A stretch of 64,000 nucleotides of DNA from an uncultured Prevotella sp. (GTDB lineage: Bacteria; Bacteroidota; Bacteroidia; Bacteroidales; Bacteroidaceae). The stretch is from assembly GCA_900770395.1 (NCBI GenBank), contig CAAGKM010000023.1, positions 133,570 through 197,569 on the forward strand, in the 5' to 3' direction. Both the position numbers and the translations under genes were made by a program. Of the stretch, positions 42,242 to 52,645 are shown in pieces (within the stretch, counting starts at the first letter, position 1; every line of letters starts with the position of its first letter). Below the pieces are notes generated by a model, which did no database searches, had not been told where the DNA came from, and saw only the letters and a program-made list of their open reading frames with translations.

Positions 42242-45229
42242 TTAATTTAATCCATCTAAAAGAATAAATGCAGCCCAATAATATGGTTCCTCAAAACCTG
42301 AAGTTTCTCTAACTCTTTTTTGTGCTTCCAAAAGAGATTCCCGTTTGGACTTTCCCTTTAATAGATTCTTATAAAATGCCGTCATTAATATCTGAGTTGC
42401 AACATCATCAACTTTCCATAATGACATTATAATGCTATTAACCCCAGCAAGTTTAAAAGCTCGTTGAAGGCCATACACACCTTCAGAAGTTACGTTGCCC
42501 AATGCAGTTTCACAAGCGGATAATACAACTAAATCTGTATTTGATAAATCTAAGTGTGATATTTCTGCAGATAGAAGAATCCCGTCTTTTGTTTGGTCTA
42601 ATTTTATATATTTATCAAAATCCTTAATATTCCAACAATCTTGTGCACCTGTTAGTGCAAGTCCTGACCTATACAATTCTGGATTTAAACTTTGGAAAGC
42701 AATAAATCCTCCTCCATGCTCATATTCCTTACGAGCAGTTTCTTCACTATAGTAGAAACCATGTGTTGCTATATGTAATATTTTGGGAGATTTCCCAGAA
42801 AGTTCCCTTGTAGATTCTTCTGTTGCTGAGATCTTTTTAAAAGTTAATGTATTATAGTCATATTTCATAAATTCTAAACAAATAGAGTCAATTTCGGTGG
42901 CTGTACCTTTAAGAGGTGAAAATCCTGACCGAGTAGTAGACCTAAGTTTTGAAATAGGCTTTTCATTTGGGACAGGTACGTTAATGGAATATGTTATATC
43001 TCCACAAAGAATCACTTTGTCTAATGATTTATATGGTCTTGAAATGCACAACTCCCGTGTTGAAGACAAACGATAGAGAATATATTTTTCTGCAAGAAAT
43101 TTAGATTCGTCTTCACCAATCCAGTCAAGATTTATATTTTGTAAAACGCCAGTAGGAGCATAATAAATTGTACTTATTCCATGTAAATGAGGTAATAACG
43201 GTCTCCAAATAGCATTATACATATTAAATTTTGCTTCTCCCCTGTATATTTCGTCACTTGATATATTTCCATACTCATCATCTTTATAGATAGAGTCAAT
43301 CATAGCATTATAAGCAGATTTTACAAATATGGGGAATTGAGAATCTTTTGTGATTATAAGAGCACCAATTCCAGGATTAGTTTTGTCTATATCATCAGGT
43401 GTAAAACCAAATAAATTTATAAATTCTATTGCCGCTTCACCCTCTTTTAAACTATTCTTGACATCACGCCATGTATAATTTAACTGGTTAAGAAATATAG
43501 GATGGTTAGATACATACAACATTATTTCCTTTCTTAACTCTCGCTCAAAATGAGTCTCAGGCAAAGAATTATCTGGTTTGAATTCCTTATAAAGTTTGAT
43601 TTTCCTTTGTATGGAATCAGGAGCATTACTAAGAATTTTATTAATGTCTTTAGTAGTACTTAAAAGTAATCCCTTTTGGATAAGTGCCATATTATATGCA
43701 TAGCTGTTACCAACAGACCACTGTTTCCCATTTTGAGAATAACCTGTATAAAAATCATATTTAATTTCTCCTCCCAGCAAAGTTTTAGACAGATAGGTTT
43801 CGCGTTCATTCTCATTCATAAATGCAAAAGCATGACGAATTTCTGATTTCTGATTTTCATAGTCAGAAACAAGCAATGGTTCCAAATGATTCGGTTTATC
43901 CCATAACCAATATAGCATTGTCAAATCAGATTCAATGCTTCTGCGTCCTACATCAGGAATATCAGACTCTTTATATATATATAATAATTGTTGTTCAGCC
44001 AAATCATATTGTTTTTTATGAAGATATAATTGAGCTAATTTTTTTCTACGTGAGTATAAAGGCTTTAATTGAATTGATTTTTTAATATCTACAATCGCAC
44101 TGTCATAGTCTTCTAAAAATTCATATGCCCAAGCCCGACTCTCATAGAAAAACGCAATAGTTTCAGCATCTTCACTTCCAGCATTAATAATAGGTGTAGC
44201 GGTTTCAATAAGCCATTCTGCGTTTATACGAGAACGCCCCAATGTATCCATCCATAATTGTCTTTCAACAATATGCCGGTCAATCATCTGCGCCATTGAC
44301 GGTTCAGAATTTGCATTGGAAAGACATTTCCATGCTTCTTCCAATAGATTTCTGGATTTTATATGATTTCCAATGTGACGATAATAATTTGCCAACTTCA
44401 GAGGGATACGAACTTTATCCTCTAATGTTATTTTATTAACATGACTTGGATAAGTCCATATCTCCAATTTATGCGCATAAGTGTCGGCTGCTTGTAATTT
44501 CTCCATTTTTAGAAAACCTTCCAACTGAAGAATCTCAAATTCGTATTGGTATTGAGGTAAAATATTGGCTTTTCGTATTTTTGTATAAAATGGATGTATC
44601 CATTCTGTAGTAAACTGGGGTACAGCATTTAACAGGTTATGTGCATATCCTCGAATAGAAGAAATGACAGACTCATACTGTATTGATCCTATACCGCATT
44701 TTTGTTCTATAATCTCAACCTCTGATTTACAGAAATTCATCAGCCCAGCAAGATCACGCTTCTTAAATGCTTGAAAAGCTAAAACATCAAACCATTCTAA
44801 ATGCTTTTGTGAACCACTTCCATATATTTTTTCTCTTAAGGTAAGTACCCTTTCTGCAGCTTTGACTGCTAATGAATATTGATTAGATGTGTAAAAACAC
44901 CATGCTGCTGATTGGATGTATTCTTCGGCGATACTGTCGGATTTATTAATGAGTTGCTCAGCTAATTCTATCAAATATTGACTATAATACAAAGTAGAAT
45001 CAGTTTCATCGGTATATGAATAGCATCGCGCAATACCAGCAATATCATCAATAAACCATTCTGTTCCTTTATCTTCAGATGCCATTATCTTTTTTAGACG
45101 TATTGCCTCTTGATAATTCCCTGCTTTTTCATAATTGGATGCCTTCTTCCATAATGGTTCTTGACTATATACTTCCATATAGTTTAGCACAAATATTACA
45201 GCTATAATTAAAAATATCTTGTTCATCAT
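42242..45229 (-). CDS. Exported TPR-CHAT protease, 995 aa
   Basis: It has a signal peptide (MMNKIFLIIAVIFVLNYMEV region) followed by some 450 residues of TPR-like helix pairs (about 25-470, for example NYEKAGNYQEAIRLKKIMAS and SAIVDIKKSIQLKPLYSRRK) and a linker, then a CHAT protease domain at about 690-990. The catalytic His823 lies in LHIATHGFYYS and Cys906 in VVLSACETALG; the C-terminal GVYGLQRAFKLAGVNSIIMS block is diagnostic. CHAT is the caspase-clan fold of separase-like proteases. The TPR part probably recognises a protein partner. It is a diverged paralogue of the neighbouring 869-residue gene, 12 bp upstream. Confidence 0.92.
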   Translation of the reverse strand: MMNKIFLIIAVIFVLNYMEVYSQEPLWKKASNYEKAGNYQEAIRLKKIMASEDKGTEWFIDDIAGIARCYSYTDETDSTLYYSQYLIELAEQLINKSDSIAEEYIQSAAWCFYTSNQYSLAVKAAERVLTLREKIYGSGSQKHLEWFDVLAFQAFKKRDLAGLMNFCKSEVEIIEQKCGIGSIQYESVISSIRGYAHNLLNAVPQFTTEWIHPFYTKIRKANILPQYQYEFEILQLEGFLKMEKLQAADTYAHKLEIWTYPSHVNKITLEDKVRIPLKLANYYRHIGNHIKSRNLLEEAWKCLSNANSEPSMAQMIDRHIVERQLWMDTLGRSRINAEWLIETATPIINAGSEDAETIAFFYESRAWAYEFLEDYDSAIVDIKKSIQLKPLYSRRKKLAQLYLHKKQYDLAEQQLLYIYKESDIPDVGRRSIESDLTMLYWLWDKPNHLEPLLVSDYENQKSEIRHAFAFMNENERETYLSKTLLGGEIKYDFYTGYSQNGKQWSVGNSYAYNMALIQKGLLLSTTKDINKILSNAPDSIQRKIKLYKEFKPDNSLPETHFERELRKEIMLYVSNHPIFLNQLNYTWRDVKNSLKEGEAAIEFINLFGFTPDDIDKTNPGIGALIITKDSQFPIFVKSAYNAMIDSIYKDDEYGNISSDEIYRGEAKFNMYNAIWRPLLPHLHGISTIYYAPTGVLQNINLDWIGEDESKFLAEKYILYRLSSTRELCISRPYKSLDKVILCGDITYSINVPVPNEKPISKLRSTTRSGFSPLKGTATEIDSICLEFMKYDYNTLTFKKISATEESTRELSGKSPKILHIATHGFYYSEETARKEYEHGGGFIAFQSLNPELYRSGLALTGAQDCWNIKDFDKYIKLDQTKDGILLSAEISHLDLSNTDLVVLSACETALGNVTSEGVYGLQRAFKLAGVNSIIMSLWKVDDVATQILMTAFYKNLLKGKSKRESLLEAQKRVRETSGFEEPYYWAAFILLDGLN

Positions 45230-45241
45230 CTGTGATTACTA

Positions 45242-47851
45242 CTATTTTTCTAATCCATCCAACAATATGAATGCCGCCCAATATTTTGGGGCTGAGTATT
45301 CTGGATTATCCCGAAGTGATTTTTGAGCAAGTTTCAGACTCTCTTGTTTGGACTTCTCAGACAGATAGTTTCGGTAGAAGTCCGTCATTAATAATTGAGT
45401 GGCAACATCATCAACTTTCCATAATGACATCAAAAGGGTATTTGCTCCTGCAAGTTTGAATCCACGCTGAAGACCAAATACACCTTCACCTGAAGTTATG
45501 CCCAACCCGCTCTCACAAGCAGACAAAACAACCATATCTACGTGTCCCAAATTCATATTCGACAACTCTTGTGCTGTGAGAACTCCATCCTCTACATCGT
45601 CCGGCAGCATTTCACCTTTTAAGCCTATGTTTGCACCGCTAAAGAACAACCCAGAACGCATTAGAGCCTTATCCTCTTCTGTTTGTTTGGGAGTATTCTG
45701 TGGATTTAAAAACGTTACATATTTACGCTTTTTAGCATCATCTTCACTCCAGAAGAATCCATGAGTTGCAAGATGTATTATATCAATTGGCGAACCAGCA
45801 AGAGACTTGAAAGACTCTTCTGTTCCGTTTATATCGGTAATCAAACGAGGTTTATTGTTGAAATTTTGAGATATATCCTCAACCTCTTTAAGTGTACCGG
45901 GAAGATATTTAACTCCATAACGACTATTCTCCGCTGTAAAGGCTCTTGATGTGGAAGTTGGATGATAGTCTCCAGAACGGCTTTCGGCAATCAAGTCATC
46001 TTTCTCTATATCATAACGAAGTCCACCATAAAGTACGGCGTTATCGGCCTTCCTTTCTGTGTGATTCTCAGCCAAGACACGTGTTGAAGAAAGTCTGTAT
46101 AAATTGTATCTGTCTCCGATATTTCCACCATCTGGCATCGGAGCATATTCAATTCCAATCTTATGAAGTTCCCTATCTGCGGCGAAATATATATTTTTCA
46201 CTCCATTCAGTTCGTTTTCAAGAGGACGCCAAATGAGGTTATAAATTGAATCGGTTTCATATAGATCTACCTTATCAAGTTTTCCTAATTGAATCTCCTT
46301 ACAGAGAGGAATGATGTGAGGATATTTATACCCATTGCGAAGAATCACTGCGCAGTAACGAGGCTCCCCGTCCATTGTTTGAATAGAATCGAGCCCCCAA
46401 ACTACAGGAATATTATAGAATTCTATAGCTGCCTCATCTTTTGAAAGAGCATCGCGTACATCTTCCCAATGTATAGTTTTTGATGATGTAAAGCCGGCAT
46501 AGGCATTAACATTCTGTGTCAATCTTTTATCAATAGTTTCAATTTCTTTTTCTACCGATGCTCGTATCTCATCATTCTTCTCATTCAATAATTGCTGTTT
46601 AAGTTGCCCCATTCGTGCAAAGTCTGTAATGTCTGACTCGTTTCCCGAAGTTAATATCGCATCTCTAATAGCGTTAGTGGAACGAAGCAGAAGACCTTTC
46701 GATTCCAGAATATTATCGTAAATTGTTCCGAAAGTATTAAAGTTGCCGCTTTCAAAAATAATGAGATTGAGAACAGTAAGATAATCCTCAAAATGTTTCC
46801 AGTAAACGGCACGTTCTGCACCACTCATAAAGGCAAACATATCTTGAATATTATCTCTCATTTTAGCAGATACCTTAGCACAAAATTCAGATGAAGTCGA
46901 ATCTTTTGAAAGATATAATCCTAATGCAGTATTCATTCCAATCTCATCACTTTCATAGGGTGTCTTACATAGTTGATAGCCTTTTAAAAAACATTCAACT
47001 GATTTTTGAAATTTAGACCTATAGAGATACACCATACCAAGATTATTATACGGTAACGCTTCTTTCAATCCATATTCTTCGGCCACTCGGATTGCTTCTT
47101 TTATACTTCGTACCGCATCTGAAAAATAACCTAACTTTGAATATAAAGCAGAAGAACTTGATAGAATTTGAATATAAGGAATAATCCTGCTGGTGACATA
47201 TGAATTGTCATTAAGATTATAATACCCCAATTTCATTGATAAATTAATAGCTGAATTATCAAATAAGACTTTATCTTTAAGATTGGATTGTGCTTGACGT
47301 AAGGCTACATCAATAAGCATCTTTGCCACAGTGTTGTATCCCATTCTTGCTTGTATGAAAGCTGCATTAGATAAGCATCTTACATATTCTTCTCCAAAAT
47401 CGAGATTTGTTTCGTATAAGTTTTTTGCATTATCGTTATAATGTTTAGCCTTCTCATAATTTTGCATATGCATATATAAGACACTCAACGCATCATACAA
47501 ATTACGTACAATTGGGGTATTTTCATATTCGGGAGCACTTGTACTTTTAAATGCTTCCAAATATATCTTTTCTGCCTCTCTTGTATTACCTATATAAAGT
47601 TGACATGTACCAAGTCCTATTTGCGCTTGTGCAATCTTATCTGGTGCACAGCCATGAAGTTTTAACTTTTTTATTACCTGTTCATATACAGGTATTGCTT
47701 CCTCGTATTTTTGCGACATTGCAAGGTTTAATCCCTTTACAATTTCTTGTGCAAATTGTTCGTCAATATCTTCAGCATGAATCTCTATTACTGTTAGATA
47801 CGAAATTACCAAAAGAAATAATAATAATTTTTTATAAATCAAAGTCTTCAT
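45242..47851 (-). CDS. Exported TPR-CHAT protease, 869 aa
   Basis: It has a signal peptide (MKTLIYKKLLLFLLVISYLT), TPR-like helices at about 30-330 (KYEEAIPVYEQVIKKLKLHG; AEKIYLEAFKSTSAPEYENT) and a CHAT domain at about 590-869. The catalytic His697 lies in IIHLATHGFFWSEDD and Cys779 in VVLSACESGLG, followed by GEGVFGLQRGFKLAGANTLL. The CHAT half is nearly the same as that of the next gene, while the TPR halves differ, so the pair arose by duplication with change of the recognition part. Its start overlaps the TPR gene upstream by 20 bases. Confidence 0.92.
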   Translation of the reverse strand: MKTLIYKKLLLFLLVISYLTVIEIHAEDIDEQFAQEIVKGLNLAMSQKYEEAIPVYEQVIKKLKLHGCAPDKIAQAQIGLGTCQLYIGNTREAEKIYLEAFKSTSAPEYENTPIVRNLYDALSVLYMHMQNYEKAKHYNDNAKNLYETNLDFGEEYVRCLSNAAFIQARMGYNTVAKMLIDVALRQAQSNLKDKVLFDNSAINLSMKLGYYNLNDNSYVTSRIIPYIQILSSSSALYSKLGYFSDAVRSIKEAIRVAEEYGLKEALPYNNLGMVYLYRSKFQKSVECFLKGYQLCKTPYESDEIGMNTALGLYLSKDSTSSEFCAKVSAKMRDNIQDMFAFMSGAERAVYWKHFEDYLTVLNLIIFESGNFNTFGTIYDNILESKGLLLRSTNAIRDAILTSGNESDITDFARMGQLKQQLLNEKNDEIRASVEKEIETIDKRLTQNVNAYAGFTSSKTIHWEDVRDALSKDEAAIEFYNIPVVWGLDSIQTMDGEPRYCAVILRNGYKYPHIIPLCKEIQLGKLDKVDLYETDSIYNLIWRPLENELNGVKNIYFAADRELHKIGIEYAPMPDGGNIGDRYNLYRLSSTRVLAENHTERKADNAVLYGGLRYDIEKDDLIAESRSGDYHPTSTSRAFTAENSRYGVKYLPGTLKEVEDISQNFNNKPRLITDINGTEESFKSLAGSPIDIIHLATHGFFWSEDDAKKRKYVTFLNPQNTPKQTEEDKALMRSGLFFSGANIGLKGEMLPDDVEDGVLTAQELSNMNLGHVDMVVLSACESGLGITSGEGVFGLQRGFKLAGANTLLMSLWKVDDVATQLLMTDFYRNYLSEKSKQESLKLAQKSLRDNPEYSAPKYWAAFILLDGLEK

Positions 47852-49559
47852 CAGTTATCTGTTTTTCTATTTCCGATAAATATTGAACGGTACTGTTGAT
47901 TGGTGTTCCTGTTCCGTTTTTTTTGATTTGTAAAGCAATTGCCATAAGATAGCTTTGCTTAGCCTCATTAAAATTTCCTTGCAATTGATACGCACGACCC
48001 ATATTGTGAAGATAAATAGAATAAGCTTTCGATTCGATTCCGAAAACTTTACGACATAGTTTTTCTGCCATTTCTAAATCTTCATTTATTCCATCAAGAT
48101 GATTTGATTTTAATTTAGCCGCAATAATATCATTCTTGGCATAAAAAAGATGCTCATCCGGCACTTCGGGTATAGTGGAAATATAACTCCATTTCTCGGT
48201 AGCATAATTTAATGCATTTTCATATTTTTGTTTTTCAAAACAGGCTCCATAAAGATTATTCAATATCCATAAATGATAATTAGCACCAATAGATAAGTTT
48301 TTTGTTATGGCTTCATACATTGTTTTTAATATGTTTATATTTTTGCCAACTTCCTTTTCATGATAATATGCATTTGACAGTTTATATCCTGTTTCCAACC
48401 ATTCGGGTGAACCAATCGGTACAGATTTAAATAAATCCTCTAACTGAGGTACGGCTTCCGTTAAGTCTTTATTTTTTTGAATAGTTATTGTTTGATTATT
48501 AATCGATGCACGTTCTTCTTCTGACAGGTCTAATCCTAATAATTGGGTATTCAGTTCAAGGGCTTTAGCGTAATTTCCTATTTTATTAAAACTACTGGCT
48601 GCCGAAAATAATGCATTTTTATATTTGTCGGGCTTGTTAACTTTTTTGCTATAGTCCTTAATAATCTTCAGAACTTCATTATATTCTTCCCATATATCTG
48701 TTGAAATAAGGGACATAAGAAGATTGCCTCCTATCTGTATGTAAAGTTCATCTTTGTCTTTCTTATTGAGTTGCAATATAGATAAAGCCTTTTTATATAC
48801 ACCCACAGCATCAAGATTTCGCCCCATCTGAGTCAGCGTATTTCCTCTAAAATATAACTCATGAGCCATCTCGGGATGTTCTTGTCCAACCTTTTTTGCA
48901 ATGAAAGATAATGTAGAATCACTAACCTGCAATGCCTTATCGTATTTTTCATAACGGCGGTAAAATTGGTGCAGATTCCAAAGAGGGTAATAATTGTAGG
49001 TTGCAAATGGTTTGTCATCTTTTGACCAAAAAGACCAAGAATCTAACAAAAGGGTCGGAATTTCATTAAACCATCCCTTGCGTTCATAGCATTTTTGAAC
49101 CCCTATAATCAAATTGCCGAATGTATGTGATGCAATATTTCTAACAGACATAGATTTTACAATCCCCTCTTGATATATCTCCAGAGCCTTATCATATTGT
49201 TCTATTTCCATGTATTCGTCACCCAATCCATCCATTATTTCCATATAGACAGCGCTATGTATGCCAAGTGATGTTTCACACAATCGTTTTGTTTCTAAAA
49301 GATGAAATATGGCTTTTTCGTGATTGGGTATTTCACTATTAAGCCACCCACCTAAATAATGGTAATCAAACAGAGAACAATCAGGAAGTTGGGGTAAATC
49401 ATCATCCTTAATCTCATTATATAGTTTTATTCCCTCCTCCATATCTTTAACTTCCAATACATGGCTCAATTTTTCTGGTAAAGATGTTTGAGCCATAATC
49501 CCGTTGGTATATAAACCGAACAACAATAGAATAGTCATTCGGTTTATATTATATATCAT
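47832..49559 (-). CDS. Exported TPR-repeat protein
   Basis: An exported protein of about 575 residues made almost wholly of TPR-like units (EQYDKALEIYQEGIVKSMSV; KYDKALQVSDSTLSFIAKKV; QGNFNEAKQSYLMAIALQIK). I use the ATG at 49559, which opens MIYNINRMTILLLFGLYTNG as the signal peptide; ATGs at 49580 and 49538 are also possible. It lacks the protease domain carried by the two CHAT proteins that follow, so it could be a stand-alone adaptor or a decoy for the same partner. The 3' end overlaps the first CHAT gene by 20 bases. Confidence 0.85.
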   Translation of the reverse strand: MIYNINRMTILLLFGLYTNGIMAQTSLPEKLSHVLEVKDMEEGIKLYNEIKDDDLPQLPDCSLFDYHYLGGWLNSEIPNHEKAIFHLLETKRLCETSLGIHSAVYMEIMDGLGDEYMEIEQYDKALEIYQEGIVKSMSVRNIASHTFGNLIIGVQKCYERKGWFNEIPTLLLDSWSFWSKDDKPFATYNYYPLWNLHQFYRRYEKYDKALQVSDSTLSFIAKKVGQEHPEMAHELYFRGNTLTQMGRNLDAVGVYKKALSILQLNKKDKDELYIQIGGNLLMSLISTDIWEEYNEVLKIIKDYSKKVNKPDKYKNALFSAASSFNKIGNYAKALELNTQLLGLDLSEEERASINNQTITIQKNKDLTEAVPQLEDLFKSVPIGSPEWLETGYKLSNAYYHEKEVGKNINILKTMYEAITKNLSIGANYHLWILNNLYGACFEKQKYENALNYATEKWSYISTIPEVPDEHLFYAKNDIIAAKLKSNHLDGINEDLEMAEKLCRKVFGIESKAYSIYLHNMGRAYQLQGNFNEAKQSYLMAIALQIKKNGTGTPINSTVQYLSEIEKQITDEDFDL

Positions 49560-49619
49560 TTGTGTTATTTTATCATGCATAATATTTTGTGAGTGTAAAT
49601 TTCACTCCCGAATACGTAT

Positions 49620-50303
49620 TTAATTTGTAAGTATAACAAAACGGTTATACACAGGACCACGATTAACTATGCGAACAGTGTAGCGTCCTGTCCAGGCTGG
49701 TACCCAGCGGACATAGCAGTCATCGCTGTAATCCGTGTCACTGGCAATTAGATTACCATTAGAATCATACACATACAAGTCAAGATCGGTATCGCCATCA
49801 CCTGAAACTAATACTTCTGCAAGTTGATTGGCGACAAAACTTGCGGTATAATCCATATAGCTTTTACCATTGACCGCCGCATAATCACGAGATGGGCCAT
49901 TTATATTGCCACGTTGTGCGCCTTTAGCTTCAGCGTCAATATTGTCGATAAGAGCCAACAGGTTAGAATCACCATCAGCAAATGCCCTCGCATCGGCTAA
50001 TACAGATGCATAGTCAAACGAAACTTTCGCTTTCTTTCCATCGTTTTTAGTCTCATCGACAGCATCGCCCTTTTTGGTGGCATTAAGTGCTTGGGTAGGA
50101 TTTTCTGAAAAAATCTGGAGAGCATCAAGCAACGCAAGTGTTGACTTGTTCTCATAGCCATATCGAAGCACTTGATTAGCAAGTTTTACGGCTGCTAAAG
50201 ATTCGGAACTTTCACCTTTAATTTCAGGCTTTTCTTCAACCGTTTGTGCTGTCACTCCCAATGATGCAGTGAGCAGACAAATTGAACAAATAATTTTTTT
50301 CAT
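49620..50303 (-). CDS. Exported PPC-domain protein
   Basis: A 227-residue protein with signal peptide (MKKIICSICLLTASLGVTAQ), a helical middle containing an alanine-rich stretch, and a C-terminal beta sandwich of the pre-peptidase (PPC) type (residues about 155-227: SGDGDTDLDLYVYDSNGNLI, then WTGRYTVRIVNRG). PPC domains usually sit at the C-terminus of secreted proteases and are removed on maturation; here the domain is on a separate non-enzymatic protein in a protease operon, so it may bind the proteases or their substrate. Confidence 0.8.
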   Translation of the reverse strand: MKKIICSICLLTASLGVTAQTVEEKPEIKGESSESLAAVKLANQVLRYGYENKSTLALLDALQIFSENPTQALNATKKGDAVDETKNDGKKAKVSFDYASVLADARAFADGDSNLLALIDNIDAEAKGAQRGNINGPSRDYAAVNGKSYMDYTASFVANQLAEVLVSGDGDTDLDLYVYDSNGNLIASDTDYSDDCYVRWVPAWTGRYTVRIVNRGPVYNRFVILTN

Positions 50304-50328
50304 TTTCTTGTAATTTAAAATTTAGTTA

Positions 50329-52590
50329 TTATTTTGTAAGTATCAAAACCACGAAGTCGGCATATTGTTTAATTCTATCAGTTAAAGATATATTCGGATT
50401 TGTATTTCTTGTTCTTTCTTCTAAAGAGATTTCTTGAGGACAGGATTCCATCAATGTTTTAAGATATGATGCCTTGATTGCATAATTCACATTTTCTGAT
50501 TTGAAATAATCCTTATTAAGAGCAGAACTGGTAATTCCAATAATGTTTCCGTCCATGTCAAACAACGGACCTCCGCTATTGCCCGGCTGTATAGGTACAC
50601 TTATTTGATAAACGCGGACATCGCCTTGGATACCACTTTTAGAACTGATTTTACCATCAGTGAATTTCACCTCTTCTCCCATTATATCAGCCATGGGATA
50701 TCCTAAGGCAAACACCTCACTTCCTGTGTCTTTAGTGCGAGATAATAGCCCATAAGGAATATTTGCCATTCTCTTAAATGAGGAATCATTGATTTTGATA
50801 ATGGCTAAATCATTTTGCTGGTCTGTTGCAACAACTGTAGCGGGATATGTCTCCACTTTACCGTTCCGGGTAAAATTAGCTTGTAATGTTGTAGCGCCTT
50901 CAATAACATGATAATTGGTTGCTATGAAGCCTTCTTGATTAAGAAAGAAACCAGAGCCATTACTTTTCCAAGCATCAGGATTGGATTTATCGTCAGGGAA
51001 ATAGTCTTGTGGTATATTGGAAGGATTAAGAACCTCGTGAACAACCAATTGTGCTGCATCCGCAATAATTGGTTGAGCCGTTGGATTATACAATGAAATA
51101 CCACATAATGAACCATCATAATAAATACGCCCTACTTCCTTCACAAGCTTATCATTGATGAATAGCCTGATTTTATCATTAGAGTTAACCACCGTCAATT
51201 GATTTATCTCTGCTTGAATATTTTCAGAATATTGCCATTCGTCATTCTGTACAGTAACCCCGTTTTTCCTATAAGTAAATTGATATTTATTACCTGCAAT
51301 AGAAAACGCACACATATTATCCCAATCTTTAAATCCAAACAAAAAAGATATGACTCCTTGTCCTGGATTTCTTTGATTCGTGACAATACTAATCATGTTA
51401 TCACTCATAGGGGCAAAACCTGTATATATACCACCTGAGATAGTCCTTTCTGGTGAAGCCTGCATAGAAATTGATTCGGCATCATTTACTTGAACTATAC
51501 CATTCTGACCACTGTGTTCCCATGTTTCTTGATTCCTAAGAAAATTTTCTTCGTAAACAAGAAATGGCACTTCGTCTTCGGTTATATGTAAATATTTATT
51601 ATTATGCAGGATTCCGTTATTATATTTCTTGACAGTAGCTATTTTCCCATTTGGGTAATATTCAATAGCATCGCCATTGGGTATGCCATAAGAAAAAAAT
51701 ACCTCAGATGCAATTTTACCATCATTATAATAAGAAACAGATGGCCCATTCAAACTGTTATTGTAATATTGTTGCCTGCGCTCAATTCTGCCATTCTTGT
51801 GATAAAAGATTTGTTCACCTTCGAGGAATGATTGGCTGTCATCGTCATAATTTATATATATAGGATATTGTTCTGATTGAAGTTCTCCAGTAATATAGTA
51901 ATCCTTAACTACACCTTTGGGGGTATGAGGAGAAGAATATGTTATAAGACGATAGTACGATGCATTTTTTGCTTCACAACGATTCCAGTTTGCATCAAAG
52001 TACTCTGTTATACGTTGACCTATCTTAGGGGAATAGTTTGTATGTTTTGTATTTATACGTTCTACAGCTTCACCTTTTTGTATGTAAGATACTGTGCCAT
52101 CATAGTCAGTAAATTGCCCTGTATATGGAGAATCATCAGCAACAGAGCCAACAAACACAGCTCCATTAGCATATCGAATAGTGCCATTCCCATGCATTCG
52201 ATAATTTACAAATTCACCTTCGTATGTATGACCATCTTCTGTAGTCATTTTTCCACGACCTGTGAGCTGTCCATTTACAAAAGTTCCGGTTTTAGAAGAA
52301 CCGTCCTTATGGGTGAAAGTACCTTTGCCTTCACGAATCCCCATTTTATATTCACCAACATAAGTGGATTCATACTCTCCATTTACATATTTTACAGCAG
52401 TTCCATTGCCGTTAGCCTTGCCTCCTTTTGAAGGACCTTGCCATGTAAATGTAACACCATCACTATAATATGGATCCAATAGTTGACATCCATTTCCACA
52501 ATCTATCCACTTGTCTTTCAATGTGTAAGTCTGTGAAAGACCAAATAGTGAATTTGCAATTAACACTAAAAAAAATAAAGTTCTCTTCAT
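50329..52590 (-). CDS. Exported MORN-repeat trypsin-like serine protease
   Basis: A 753-residue protein starting at MKRTLFFLVLIANSLFGLSQ (52590), a signal peptide. Residues about 60-160 hold MORN repeats (YVGEYKMGIREGKGTFTHKD; YEGEFVNYRMHGNGTIRYAN); about 220-330 hold further toxin-antitoxin-like 'YYxNG' MORN variants. A beta-rich middle domain follows. The C-terminal HtrA/DegP-like chymotrypsin fold has His561 (TNYHVIEGA), Asp594 (QQNDLAIIK) and Ser672 (QPGNSGGPLF). No PDZ domain is seen. It is second in the operon, directly after the UpxY-like gene. Confidence 0.9.
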   Translation of the reverse strand: MKRTLFFLVLIANSLFGLSQTYTLKDKWIDCGNGCQLLDPYYSDGVTFTWQGPSKGGKANGNGTAVKYVNGEYESTYVGEYKMGIREGKGTFTHKDGSSKTGTFVNGQLTGRGKMTTEDGHTYEGEFVNYRMHGNGTIRYANGAVFVGSVADDSPYTGQFTDYDGTVSYIQKGEAVERINTKHTNYSPKIGQRITEYFDANWNRCEAKNASYYRLITYSSPHTPKGVVKDYYITGELQSEQYPIYINYDDDSQSFLEGEQIFYHKNGRIERRQQYYNNSLNGPSVSYYNDGKIASEVFFSYGIPNGDAIEYYPNGKIATVKKYNNGILHNNKYLHITEDEVPFLVYEENFLRNQETWEHSGQNGIVQVNDAESISMQASPERTISGGIYTGFAPMSDNMISIVTNQRNPGQGVISFLFGFKDWDNMCAFSIAGNKYQFTYRKNGVTVQNDEWQYSENIQAEINQLTVVNSNDKIRLFINDKLVKEVGRIYYDGSLCGISLYNPTAQPIIADAAQLVVHEVLNPSNIPQDYFPDDKSNPDAWKSNGSGFFLNQEGFIATNYHVIEGATTLQANFTRNGKVETYPATVVATDQQNDLAIIKINDSSFKRMANIPYGLLSRTKDTGSEVFALGYPMADIMGEEVKFTDGKISSKSGIQGDVRVYQISVPIQPGNSGGPLFDMDGNIIGITSSALNKDYFKSENVNYAIKASYLKTLMESCPQEISLEERTRNTNPNISLTDRIKQYADFVVLILTK

Positions 52591-52645
52591 ATCAATAATA
52601 TTTAATCTATTTCTATATACCATTTACACAGATAAGGTAAATAAA

